Shown in pieces: positions 37,601 through 48,726 of a stretch of DNA of 64,000 nt (positions are counted from its first letter, which is position 1; each line of letters opens with the position of its first letter). Source of the stretch: Glandiceps talaboti (lineage: Eukaryota; Hemichordata; Enteropneusta; Spengelidae); assembly GCF_964340395.1 (NCBI RefSeq), contig NC_135570.1:12013822-12077821 (forward strand), in the 5' to 3' direction. Position numbers and translations under genes: made by a program. Below the pieces are notes generated by a model. It was not told where the DNA came from and searched no databases. It saw only the letters and a program-made list of their open reading frames with translations.

Positions 37601-40600
37601 CACATGTTCTGATCATTACTCAAGTCATTTCATACTCAAACATAATATAAACACACACACACACACACACAATATTTTAGATACCCCCTCCCCACTAAAT
37701 CTTGTTACCATAGTTCCCCATCAATTTACCTATGTTCCCCGGCCTTACTTACCACCATACGGCATTATTCCTAGAATTGTAGGTGTATATCCACTATACA
37801 GCGCCCTCAACCCACCTTCCTGGAAAGATACAAACGGTGTCATTGAGTCAGTCAACTACTTTACAAAGTTTTCTTGTTAGGGGAACACCACTTCAGAAAA
37901 TAAAGGTATTTTCATAAAACTGTGAGTTCTGGCGAGTCATTTCATGATTTTACATCACCTACAGCTACTTCCAACACTAGAGAAACATTGAGTTGATCTT
38001 ATAGCTTTATCTGATATCTTTGCTGTGGACCATTGCATGATGGGAGTCAGCAGAAATAATATATTCTTGGTTGCACAATGAATATTCATGAGATGTTTTA
38101 CAAATGAAGGGAATAAGCACTCAGGAGTCATGAATATTCACGGTGGATTGTCAATTTCCTTGAAAAAAAGACTGCAAACCCCAAAATTTCTTTTATTATA
38201 TCAAAAGGACCAGCAACAAGCTTTCACATGGCAAAGTTTGGAGAAAATTGAAGAATTCTGATTTCAGGCATGAAATCGGCTGCCAAGGTACATTCTACTT
38301 AATATAAATTGTATATTCAACTTACCTTCTTATATATAGACTTGATAGCATCTATAATTCCGTTGTAAATATGTTCACCTTTGACCTGAAAAGCTAACCT
38401 GGCACGTATCATATCTAACGGATAGGTACATGTGACTGCAGTAACACCTGGAATAGGATAACAAAGATGATTATTTGACAATACATTTGAATGATATAAT
38501 GATAATAATACTTAGAGCTTTCTGTATGGTAGACTGTGAAATTATAGATTTTCTGTCTCTGTTCCCTGCTGTTCAGGGTGAGTGTTCTACAGACTCGATG
38601 GGTAGCCTGTGTATCACTCAGCTGTGTTTCACTCACAAGACGAGTGCGAATTTTGGGGGATTCCTGGAGTATTGATTCGAAAAGTTGGGGAGGATTACTC
38701 ACACGGAGCCTGTGGACTGACTGGGAAGGCCTTGACAGTTCCACAGCAATGTGATATAGAGCATGCAACATAGCTCTGTCACATAGTCCAAAACCCAAAT
38801 GGATTTCTGTAGCGTTTGCGTGTGTTTGTCTGCATAACAGAAAATCCCTGGGAGCAATTCCAAGCACAAATTTTTTTTTTTTAAATTAAATCAAAAAAAA
38901 ATTTTAAAGAAAAAAAATTAAAAGATAGTGGCCGACAAAGCAACAATTTGAAAACACGCATTTATGTGCACATGAATGACCCTATTGTTGATGCACTTAC
39001 AATGCTCCTAGTCCTAACCATTGGGTTATGTCTGTGCATGTGAAATTACATTGTTTTCAATTGTTTCATCTATTGGTGTTTCAATGCAAACAGTCAGAAA
39101 TATTTGTCGGTCTATCGCATAAATACATTAGAATGCAATAAAGCAAAAATGATATTGAATGTTAGAGTTTTTATTTGAAAACGTCATCATGTAAACACAG
39201 CATAAGTCTCACATTCTAGGTTAAGATAATGTCTTAAAACTGTTACTTAGCTTACTTACCTGCCAATGCACCATTCAAAAGTTTACCAATTTCATTTTTA
39301 GGACCTAAATAATATGAAGTAAGCTGAAATAAATCAATAAATAAACTAATAAATAAAGCATGTCAGAAATAATCAGTACCTTCAGATCACAAAGAACCAG
39401 TTACCAATAGCTTTTAAGATTGTCTGCTTCATTCATAAAATTCAGATATTTGAAATTTAAACAATGTCTCCACCCTACCCAAATACAGCTACACATTAAC
39501 AATAAATGTTTGCAACACTGTTGCATACAAACCATATGGGCCCCTGGGTGATAGTTTTGATGCAGTCAATAATCAAACCAACCAATGGTTGACTTTTAAA
39601 TGGGTTAGAGTTTGGTAAGGGAGGTCATCATGGACATGTTTAAAAGGGGGAACGCCACTCCACAAAATGAAGTCATTTTCATAAACTATGGGTTCTGGAG
39701 AGTCATTTCATGATTTTACATCACCTATAGTTACTTGCAATTTCGCAAAAACATCAAGTTGATATTGTTCTTTATAGGGTATCTGTGCTGTGGGACACTG
39801 AATCACTGGGTCAGCAGATAAATATATCCAATGTGCACAATGAATATTCATGAGATATATTGAAAGGTATAGGCACGCAGGACTTATCAATATTCAGTGT
39901 GCAACTTGAATATACTAGTATTATTTCTACTGACTCCCATGATGCAATAGCCCACAACAAAGATACCCTATAAAGCCACAAGATCAACTTGATCCTTCTC
40001 TGAAATCACAAGTAATTGCAGATGACGTAATGACTCAAGAATCAATAGTTCATGAAATTCCTGAAGTGGTACTTTACACAACCCAAACTTATCAATGACA
40101 TCACTCTTACTGAACTCTAACCTATACTTGTTGGGTGATTTTGAGAGAGGAGGGTACAATAGAAAGTTGTACCACCAATTGATTCTAGTGTATTTTGATA
40201 TTTATACTCTTCCAGACAATTCAAAAGTTCTTACCTTTTTATACTGTTCATAGGAACCAAACTTGATTGAATCATAGGGAAATATCCTAACCATCATGGC
40301 GCCATTACCTTTATAAAATCCTAGAAACCCTTCCTTTCTATAAATTGCAACTAGTCCTGATATTACACCTTGGAGAAAAGAACCAAAAAGTTAAATTAGT
40401 AATGACAGAAGAGTATAAATCAATTTATTTATTTATGTTTTTTATTACAATGATTCTAATCTGAGGCAGCAAAAATAAATTACAATTTTGACTTTGGATT
40501 TCCCTAGCCACACACACACATACTTTGCCCCTATATATAAATACAAATACATACACGTACACACACATACATACGTGTACACATACACACACACACATAC

Positions 40601-43256
40601 ACATACATACACACACACACACACATACATACATACATACATACAATACAATACATACATACATAGTATACATACATACATACATACATACATACATACA
40701 TACATACATACATACATACATACATACATACATACATACATACATACATACATACAATAATTGTACATACATACATACATACATACATACATACATACAT
40801 ACATACATACATACATACATACATACATACATACATACATACATACATACATACATACATACATACATACATAATTATGCTCAATAAGATATAATTTCCA
40901 CCTTTACTACAATTTTCAGTCAGTATCATCAAACAATTTCTGTTATCCTATTCCTAGTCTATTGGAATATACATTAAATGCATAAAATATTTCATTTTCA
41001 CAGTGAAACAGAATCCTTTCCTATTCCATCAAACTAACAATACCATTGATTAATTCTGTATATTTCCAAACATGTTTCAACTTGTAACAGATTTAAAGTT
41101 GTTATGATTGTGGACAAAAAATAATCTATATTCTCTTTTAAATTGACAATACTGCAATCTCTAATTTCTTGTTCCATTTTGCTTTTTTTTTTTTGTTGAA
41201 TACAGAATTCTACATGAAAGATGATAAGGTTCCATAAATTAAATACTTTGTTTGCCATCCTTAAATTTCCCCAAAACCTACCAGGTAGATAGGGAAACAA
41301 ACACGGATTAAACCCCACAAAGCTAAACATGTCATGTAAAATTCACTTTTCTGTTTGTACCCAAAGTCTGCTACTCTGGAGAACTATACAAATAAACTAA
41401 TGTCTACTATACGATTTCTTTGACAATAGCTGATGGCGGTAGTTTTAATGTTTTTATATGCATGTTTTTTAAATTGTTTCGGTAGGTATTATTGTATTAT
41501 TTACTTTTTAAATTGTTTCGGTAGGTATTATTGTATTATTTACTTTTTAATATTCATATATGCCTGTTGTATCAAATAACTTAATATCCTACACTATACA
41601 TTGAAAGGCAAACAAAGAATTTAATTGGTGCCTAATTAGCATACACAAAATCTTCTTTGACAAATTTCCATAGAATTCAAACGTTGATGATTTGTGATTA
41701 CTGTCTCTCCACACATCTAAATATAATCTAATAGATGTCACAGAAACTATATGTGTCACACACATAACTTTAATACTACAAACAATATGGGAGATAAGGG
41801 GCAACACTGTGAACGTGCGAAAACAAGCTATGAGCAATTGCAAGTTGGCTGGTAACACATTGTTATCACTGAAAAATTAAAAACATGACATCAATTTAAA
41901 CTTTATACCTACATCAATACTAGACTTCTATGATGTCGGTGGTCACAATGTGTTATGGTACAGGTATTTGTTTTCATTTTGGAGTGCATTGGCATGTCAT
42001 CAATAAAATCATGAAAACATGGCATCAACCAAAACTTAATCCCACATCTATATCAGATGTCACTGACTTCAGTAATAACAATGTGTTATGGTACTCATAT
42101 TTTGTTTTCATTTTGGAGTGCGTCACCGTGTTCTGAATGTGTTGTTTTTATCTATGGCAGTACAGGAAAAAATCCATGTGTGACACTGTGATGTCTGATG
42201 AAAATGACCAAATAATCTGTAATATACTTACCATGTTGTTTATAATGCCGATTGTGTGCTTGTAGTAAAATCTTTAATCTTTCTAGAGGTGCTATGGCTG
42301 TTTTAGATGTCATACCAGATACACCTATCAGAATAAACAATATATTGTACAAAGTGAAGTTACTTCATCTCTGAACTGATGAAGAATGAATGAAATTTGT
42401 GCTATATGCTGTTTATTTTATGAATAGTCCTAATAAAAAAATTGTGTGGTTCCGGTTAGCACTTGGAATGAATGTGTTGACCCTGCTTGTGCATGGCCAT
42501 ATCAAATATGTCAGAATGTGATGTACATCTATCACATTTACCCTTCTGTTAGGCAGTTATGATACATTTTGTGTTTCAATTTCAATGATTTAAAAAACAA
42601 CAACACATTATCTTGCAGTTAATTTCATAGCAACAGTAGATTAAAACACCAACATTTCTGCAGCTACTGCTAGTCTCATGCTAGAGTATCACAATATCAA
42701 CCCCCCTACCCCCATCCCAACCCCCACCCCCAAATAAAATCAAAACAAACTGTGGATTTTGGCCCAAAATACAGTGTGTCTAACACATATAAAATGTCTA
42801 TCAAAAGTGTTAATTTCTTATAATTATCTGTTTATATTCAAAACCATTACATAACATGGCTAGCTAATATTTATGAAGCAATCATTTTAATCCCTGGTTA
42901 TCTGTTCCACGTGAGATATGTAGATTAAAATGTTCACATATTTTAAACAAAATTTAACATGGAATATGGAACTTTATCACTCAACTATACCCTGACAGAG
43001 GCACTGTAATCACTTGTGAGCTAATATTCTATGGATGGTCATAAAATAACAATTGCATTATTAGCTATTTATGAATATAAAAAAATACCATCACATCAAC
43101 ATGAAAAACGATATTCTTCGGGCAATTCCAAACTTTACTGATTTTCAATTTAACACCCAGTGATGGTATTTTTTGAATATTTGTAAATACCTTTAAGTAA
43201 TGCTATTACTAGTATTTTGTATTATGACCATCCTGTGGACATAGGCTAACATAATC

Positions 43257-43302
<46 letters not shown>

Positions 43303-44155
43303 GCAGCAGCAGCAGCAAATTTACTATCGAAAACACTATTAGTAAAAAACACATTGATGTCACAGTTGTATGAAATTTACAGTCCAAAATAACCATACTT
43401 TAATGTCCTATTCAGTGAACAGTACCATATATTCTGAATGGTCACAACAATAGGAATATATACAAAGCAATTCCATTGTGAATAGACAGACGACACAACA
43501 GACTTCAGAATGTGAGCATTCAGAATATTGTCTATCAACTCCCCTGCTACCGTCTAATAACTTGTATATAGAGTTGGAATCAGATGTAGTCATCACGTGC
43601 ATAGAATCCACCAGTATCATATCAAAAATTAATAAATAACAGTCTTAAATCTGCGAAAACCAAATAAGTGTTTTCCATGCTACGACTGGTCGTGCTTCAT
43701 TTTTTTGTTTGAACTACGTAAGAACCAAGTCGTGTTTCCTTGGCATGTTAGAGTGTTAAATTTCAACAAAATAACGCAACTGGACGTAGGGACTCCCTTC
43801 GACTACATTATGATTTATACAAAGTTTCGCTTTAAAATAACTAAAATGAAAGGTTCGATAAATATGGTCAACCAACTAGGAAAATCACAGGATAGAGAAT
43901 TGGTGCGGTGATGTTTTAAATTGTCATAACACTTAGATTTAGAAACTCATCTTGACAGAAAACGTGCTGTCGTTTTGATCTTGGAGTAATTATACTGTCA
44001 GTATTTTACTCCAAGTTCTGATCAAGTGGGTTGGGATGGCATGCAGCATGATGAAGTATCATAACTTTTATAAATGCATAACGCTCTTGGTAAAACTCAC
44101 CTCCAGAAGTAAACGATTTAACAAGAAACAGCACAGATTTAGAGTCGTCCGTCAT
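34616..44155 (-). CDS. SLC25A16: SLC25A16-like mitochondrial carrier, copy A (9 coding exons)
   Basis: Exons in transcript order: 44101-44155, 42232-42324, 40235-40368, 39260-39323, 38326-38447, 37753-37819, 35862-36024, 35219-35287, 34616-34790. Total 942 nt, 313 aa. The product is an inner-membrane carrier of the coenzyme A branch (SLC25A16, Graves disease carrier; yeast Leu5 relative), thought to move CoA or a precursor. The three carrier signatures are visible: PLERLK (residues 31-36, Glu in place of the usual Asp), YPLDMIR and FPLDVAR. KGNGAMMVRIFPY, GEHIYNG and LYRGLSINYVR are family-typical. All seven internal exons have the same length and phase as copy B, so this is a tandem paralogue. 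It has drifted further (PYDSIKF against PYGAIQF in copy B; GALSFYTFEN against GLSFFTYET). No frameshift or stop is seen, so it is probably functional. Confidence 0.93.
34805..35070. repeat. Degenerate tandem repeat, last intron of SLC25A16 copy A
   Basis: About eight units of 'gagtacaagttagggagtac' with variations occur ('gtacaagttaagtag', 'gcacaagctggggagtac'). Units are 30-50 bases. Confidence 0.7.
37880..38165 (+). mobile_element. Dispersed element R1, single arm
   Basis: It runs from 'ggggaacaccactt' through 'catgattttacatcacct', 'tgttgatctt'-like words, 'catgatgggagtcagcagaa' and 'aatgaatattcatgag'. It lies in intron 5 of SLC25A16 copy A and matches the left arm of the complete palindromic copy at 39646. 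Confidence 0.7.
38573..38662 (+). mobile_element. Fragment of tRNA-derived SINE (family R7)
   Basis: 'gggtgagtgttctacagact', 'gatgggta', 'gtatcactcagc' and 'cacaagac-agtgc-aattt' match the body of the SINE at 53284-53497 in the opposite orientation. The tRNA-like head is missing here. Confidence 0.65.
39646..40085. mobile_element. Complete fold-back element R1, about 440 bp
   Basis: The left arm starts 'gggggaacgccactccac', and the right arm ends 'cctgaagtggtactttac'. The two halves are imperfect inverted copies of about 200 bases, sharing 'catcaagttgat', 'tatagggtatctgtgctgtg', 'gggagtcagtagaaataata' and 'caatgaatattca'. The centre is near 39890. The element lies in intron 3 of SLC25A16 copy A and codes for nothing. 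Confidence 0.85.
40505..40872 (+). repeat. (CATA)n microsatellite, about 350 bp
   Basis: An 'acacacatacata' lead-in is followed by more than 200 bases of pure 'cata' units with two short interruptions ('gtatac' near 40667 and 'ataattg' near 40757). Overlapping reading frames up to 147 codons long (YVCM/HTYI) are artefacts. Confidence 0.97.
41466..41546. repeat. 39-bp direct repeat, two copies
   Basis: 'ttttaaattgtttcggtagg' followed by 'tattattgtattatttac' is present twice back to back with almost no change. A further pair of related 133-base segments lies at about 41880-42120 ('aatgtgttatggtac' at 41947 and 42080). Confidence 0.85.
43255..43317 (+). repeat. (CAA)n(CAG)n trinucleotide repeat
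   Basis: About 15 'caa' units are followed by four 'cag' units in intron 1 of SLC25A16 copy A. A small element with 15-bp inverted ends ('aaaataccatcac' / 'gtgatggtatttt') lies just before it at 43078-43175. Confidence 0.95.
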
Positions 44156-44790
44156 CTTCTTTGCGTAATTGTCACGATACCAGCAGCAAAATATATTAAA
44201 ATCTCACTATCATATCAGATTGTCTTCTGTTCTGTTTGACGTTCACTTCGTACGTTGCGTTACCTCATTTCTCGACATTTCGAAGATAAAACTACAAATG
44301 GTGGACGATCAAATTGTTCTAAAAAAGATGGTGATAGTTCACAATATCAACAGTGGAGCTCAAATTGGGGCCATCCAAAAAAAACTTTGGATATTTACCA
44401 GGAGCTCTCCTCACAAATGTTCATGCACCATGCAGTTTGCAATTTCCGTCGTCTGTTGCATGGCGTGACCGATCTGTGAGGTTGAAAGGTTAAAGGTGAA
44501 TTTGGACCGTACCATTTTTATTGGAGGGAAGTTGTGTGACGGGTTTCTAATATACGAATGCACATACACCACAATTCCTCACATTTATACGGTCTTCACG
44601 ACATTTTGAGTATTCACACAGTCTGAAAAGAATACTCATGAAGATTTGATACAGTAATTGACTGTTGTATGAAATCCACCCACGGATTGAATTAATTTTC
44701 CCCTTAATATTAAGTAACATCGTCGACGTTTCGTGCTTGCGTACGCGTACGAACGCGAACGTACGTTTACATGTGCGCTGTTCTGATTTC
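44156..44790 (-). promoter_or_regulatory. Presumed promoter region of SLC25A16 copy A
   Basis: The sequence upstream of the copy A start codon is richer in CpG than its surroundings, for example 'cgtacgcgtacgaacgcg' near 44742. This is usual for an unmethylated promoter. No TATA box or defined factor site was identified. Short open frames on the plus strand (44169-44479) have no recognisable content. Confidence 0.4.
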
Positions 44791-46177
44791 TGGTGGACAT
44801 CCACTATTTTCAAATACAAATGAGATGTTCTCAGTCTTTATATGTTTTCTTTTGTTCGTGTTATCTGGAAAGGGAAGTTGTACCAGTAATTGTGCTGAGA
44901 GCCGTTTGGGAAGGGTGGTGGAGATCTTGTTCAATAAAGCTATAGTGTTACCTTGGAGGAATTATGTGGCAGTGGAATTATCCTCCAAGGTGTTACATAC
45001 CAATATTTATAGTAGGAGAACCCCCCCCCCTCCCCCATACACTCATACAACCTAAATTTTAATCAAACATTTTTGAGCATACAAAATATATGTATAATTT
45101 AGTAGTTTTACAAAAGTCTAGAGTCAAGTTGTCTCCCCCCCCCTCACAGCAGTCGACCCCCCTCCCCACACGACTTGGCCCTAGGCTAGTTAAACATGTA
45201 AGTGATATATCGGAAGTATAGGCCTAGGTGATGACAAATGCGGGATTATCATAAAAAAACCAGACATATACAATACACCACAGACAATAAAGTCTGTGAA
45301 TACACTGATGGTTAGGGAGTGGTTACATATTATAGTAGACCTTTCAGGCTCATGACAGGTTGTACTTGATACAAACAATAGTTAATATATATTTTAAGCC
45401 CAGTTTTGAAAATGGAGACAAATACATTTGAATGACTTTATTTAAAATCACTTCCTGTAATTAACATATTTATATAAGTTGAAACAATAAAAATACGTAT
45501 ACACAATAATAATGTAAATTATGGTTTTAACACACTTGCATTGTATTGCATTGTACACATTTAATTTGAATATTTTGTTCGGTTACCTTTCTTTCATACT
45601 AAAATATACAGTGTTCACACAAAAACTTCTTTTTTCTTTGAGTCAGTCATGGTGTTTCCAACTAAACAATGAATCTAAGCACAATATGAAATGGTTTGAT
45701 ATAATAATGCAATTTGTGGCTCATCAAACATTACAAAAAGACTTCATGACCAAGAAAAACATTCCATGGGTGATTACTTGTGATTTCAGAGAACATCAAG
45801 TTGATGTTGTGTCTTTAGACGGTATCTTTGCACTCGTATGCACTCACAACTCATGAATATTCAGTGTGCACCCTTTGGAACAAATTTTCCTAAAAAGCTA
45901 CATTTTTGAAATCTCAAACTTTGGCAAATTGTTCCTGGTCCTTTTGAATTTAGAGTTCACCATTGTATTCTCATATCTTTTAATCTTACAATAGTTACTG
46001 GTTGTCACTGAGTTGGATTAAAATGTACATGCCTCTAGAAATTTGCATGATGACCCTTCATTTTTTTGTAATAAAGGGAAACATAGCCTGACAGATCTAG
46101 GCATTGTTTCTGCCTACACAATGCTCACAAACAAAAGGTTACATAAGGGGACCAACGACTGGACCTTTCCGATATTT

Positions 46178-46520
46178 AGGGGAACACCACTCCAGGAAAT
46201 GAAGTCATTTTCATAAACTATGGGTTCTGTAGAGTATTTTCAAGATTTTACATCACTTAAAATTACTGGTAATTTCAGAAAAAAACATCAAGTTGATGTT
46301 GTGCCTTTATAGGGTGTCTTTGCACTCATATGCACTCAGGACTCATGAATATTCATTGTTCAACCATGAATACATTATTTCTGCTGATTCCCATGATGCA
46401 ATGGCCCATAGCGAAGAAAAGGTTGGAATAAGCACTTAGGAGTCATGAATATTCATTGTTCAACCATGAATACATTATTTCTACTGATTTCCCTGATGCA
46501 ATAACCCATAGCACAGATAT
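46178..46520 (+). mobile_element. Dispersed element R1, rearranged copy
   Basis: It starts 'ggggaacaccactccagga' and follows the R1 arm through 'acatcaagttgatgttgtgc'. It then contains two tandem copies of a segment with 'gagtcatgaatattcattgt' and 'ccatgaatacattatttct'. A shorter relative lies at 45740-45900. Confidence 0.7.
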
Positions 46521-47629
46521 CACAACATACAATATATTTATTAAGATCATCTGACAGACCTTCAAAATATGATAGAAAAAATTGTATGCTTAATGCGTTA
46601 AAAATTAATAATTTCTTTTAAAATTAATATTTATATATATACAATATAAAATAAAAATACAAAATAATCAATACAATAAAACATTAGCTCATTCTAAAAT
46701 GTAAACTTGACATCAATTTTAAGTATGGGTTAGCAACTTAGCAAGCATGAGGAAGACAACTTTGCAAAGTAAATTTTTTAGAAATATTCTTGATAGAGGG
46801 CCTCATACTCCAAGTTTGCACAAATTATGAGAAACATAAAGGGCTTTATTATAAGTATGCATAAAATATGAGAAATATAGAGGGCCTCATTACTACAAGT
46901 TTGCAAAATTATTAAAAGGGACTTGTTACTATAAATTGAAGCTAACTTCAAAGCATTGCATACAATACTGAGGCTCTTGGAAAATTTGTTTGAGTGTCGC
47001 CTCTGTAGCTTGACAACATTTTAGCTTTTACAAAAAGTGGCCAGTTTTTCCACCCAACTTTAAAGTTGAATCAACAAGTCCATATACATTTTTGTGAATT
47101 AATTGATGATTTAAGAAAATGATCATTTTCTATGGACTTCATTTGCTATCCAAAGTTGAATAAAAAATATTTACTACATAGTTCTGTAAACAGCGACAAA
47201 TGTTATGACACAGCCACTAGTATGGCAACAAAAGTGACTATACAACAGGTCATGTCAACAGTCAAATCACAATAAAACAGAGCTAAGTATATCTTTTTTG
47301 AGACTTTTGATTGCGTTACACGATTTCTTTCCAGAAAGAAAAAAAAAGTTACGAAAACAATAGTTTACCTTAGAATTTTAGTTTGGAGTCTACAGAACTG
47401 TAAAAGTCTAAAATTCACAATAGCATACTTTCATTCCTCGATATTTCAATATTCTGCTACATATGGCCAACAACCCAGACAAATAGTCACATATAGCCTA
47501 GAGTTTGCCATGATAACAGTTAACGCACTCCTCTAATATCACTTCTAGACACACACATAAACAATTTCTGTTATCAGTTAAGTAAGATTTTTAAATCTTT
47601 TTAAGATTTTAGAACTGCAGAATCGATAA

Positions 47630-48665
47630 ACTCATTTGCATATTTGAAAATGAGGTTCCACAAGGTCAAAGGTCATCAAATATTGTTGCTTGATATCTCA
47701 TAAGAGGTAAAATGGTAGGCTACTAAAGTTTAAATAATTTTCAACAAGAATTCTGACAGTGATTCTGTATCTTATTCGCACATTTGAAACAAGATTTCAG
47801 AGTGTGCAGGATGTGACTGAGGTTAAAGGTCACCCATCATACAGGTGGGTATCTGGATAATATTTGCATACTTGAGATCAAAGTCTATCATTTAACCCCA
47901 CGAGGTCGAAGGTCAGACTGTTGTGACGATATCAGATTTATTAGGTACACCATCTGGGTATATGAATTTATTTGCATACTTGAAATCACATTCCATCCTC
48001 TAGCCCCAGGAGATCAGAGATCAGACATGATAGGATCAGATTTATCTGGCTGGTTGAATCTCAACTTGCGTATTTGAAATCAGATTCCATCCTCTCGGCC
48101 CAGGTCAGAGGTCAGTCATGATAGGATTCAATTCAGTACATGCATAAAAAGAACTTCATTTGGGTAGTTCAATCTCAATTTGCATATCTGAAATCAGATT
48201 CCATCCTCTAGGCCCAGGTCAGAGGTCAGTCATGATAGGATTCAATTCAGTACATGCATAAAAAGAACTTCATTTGGGTAGTTCAATCTCAATTTGCGTA
48301 TTTGAAATCAGATTCCATCCTCTCGGCCCAGGTCAGAGGTCAGTCATGATAGGATTCAATTCAGTACATGCATAAAAAGAACTTCATTTGGGTAGTTCAA
48401 TCTCAATTTGCGTATTTGAAATCAGATTCCATCCTCTAGCCCTAGGGCGGTCAGGGGTCAGTCATGATAGGATCAGATTTATCTGGGTAGTTGAATCTCA
48501 ATTTGCATATTTGAAATCAGATTCCATCCTCTCGCCCCAGGGAGGTCAGCCACGATAGGATCAGATTCATTACATACATAATAGGAACTCCATTTGGGTA
48601 GCTGAATCTCAATTTGCATACTTGAAATCAGATTCCCTCCTCTTGCTCCAGAAGCTCAAAGGACA
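47630..48665 (+). repeat. Minisatellite with 94-114 bp units downstream of SLC25A16 copy B
   Basis: Units carry 'aatttgcatatttgaaatca', 'gattccatcctct' and 'aggtcagaggtca'. The landmark 'tgaaat' recurs at 47981, 48075, 48189, 48303, 48417, 48512 and 48623 (spacings 94, 114, 114, 114, 95, 111). More diverged units lie to the left. The 114-base units contain an extra 'tacatgcataaaaag' segment and are almost identical to one another. The array ends about 60 bases downstream of the stop codon of SLC25A16 copy B. Confidence 0.9.
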
Positions 48666-48711
48666 GGTCAGTCTTGCACAGACCATTCCCCCAAGAATTC
48701 TTGTTCTGTTA

Positions 48712-48717
48712 TTTATT
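48712..48717 (-). terminator. Possible polyadenylation signal of SLC25A16 copy B
   Basis: AATAAA on the minus strand, ten bases past the stop codon. This would give a very short 3' untranslated region, so a more distal signal inside or beyond the minisatellite is also possible. Confidence 0.35.
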
Positions 48718-48726
48718 GTCCATGTT

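Larger units (their letters stand above)
44791..48726. other. Intergenic region between SLC25A16 copies A and B
   Basis: No gene was found. Contents: poly-C runs near 45020 and 45135, partial R1 repeats (45740-45900 and 46178-46520), AT-rich sequence, a loose repeat of 'atgagaaatatagagggcct' near 46770-46930, and the large minisatellite at 47630-48665. Confidence 0.7.

Noticed and set aside
40425-40932. Overlapping reading frames of 90-147 codons on both strands (YVCM and HTYI repeats)
   Set aside because: They arise from a CATA/TATG microsatellite, which is open in several frames by its sequence. No unique protein content.
47630-48665. Possible CRISPR array
   Set aside because: The units are direct 94-114 bp repeats with no short-repeat/spacer pattern, in an animal genome. 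It is a minisatellite.
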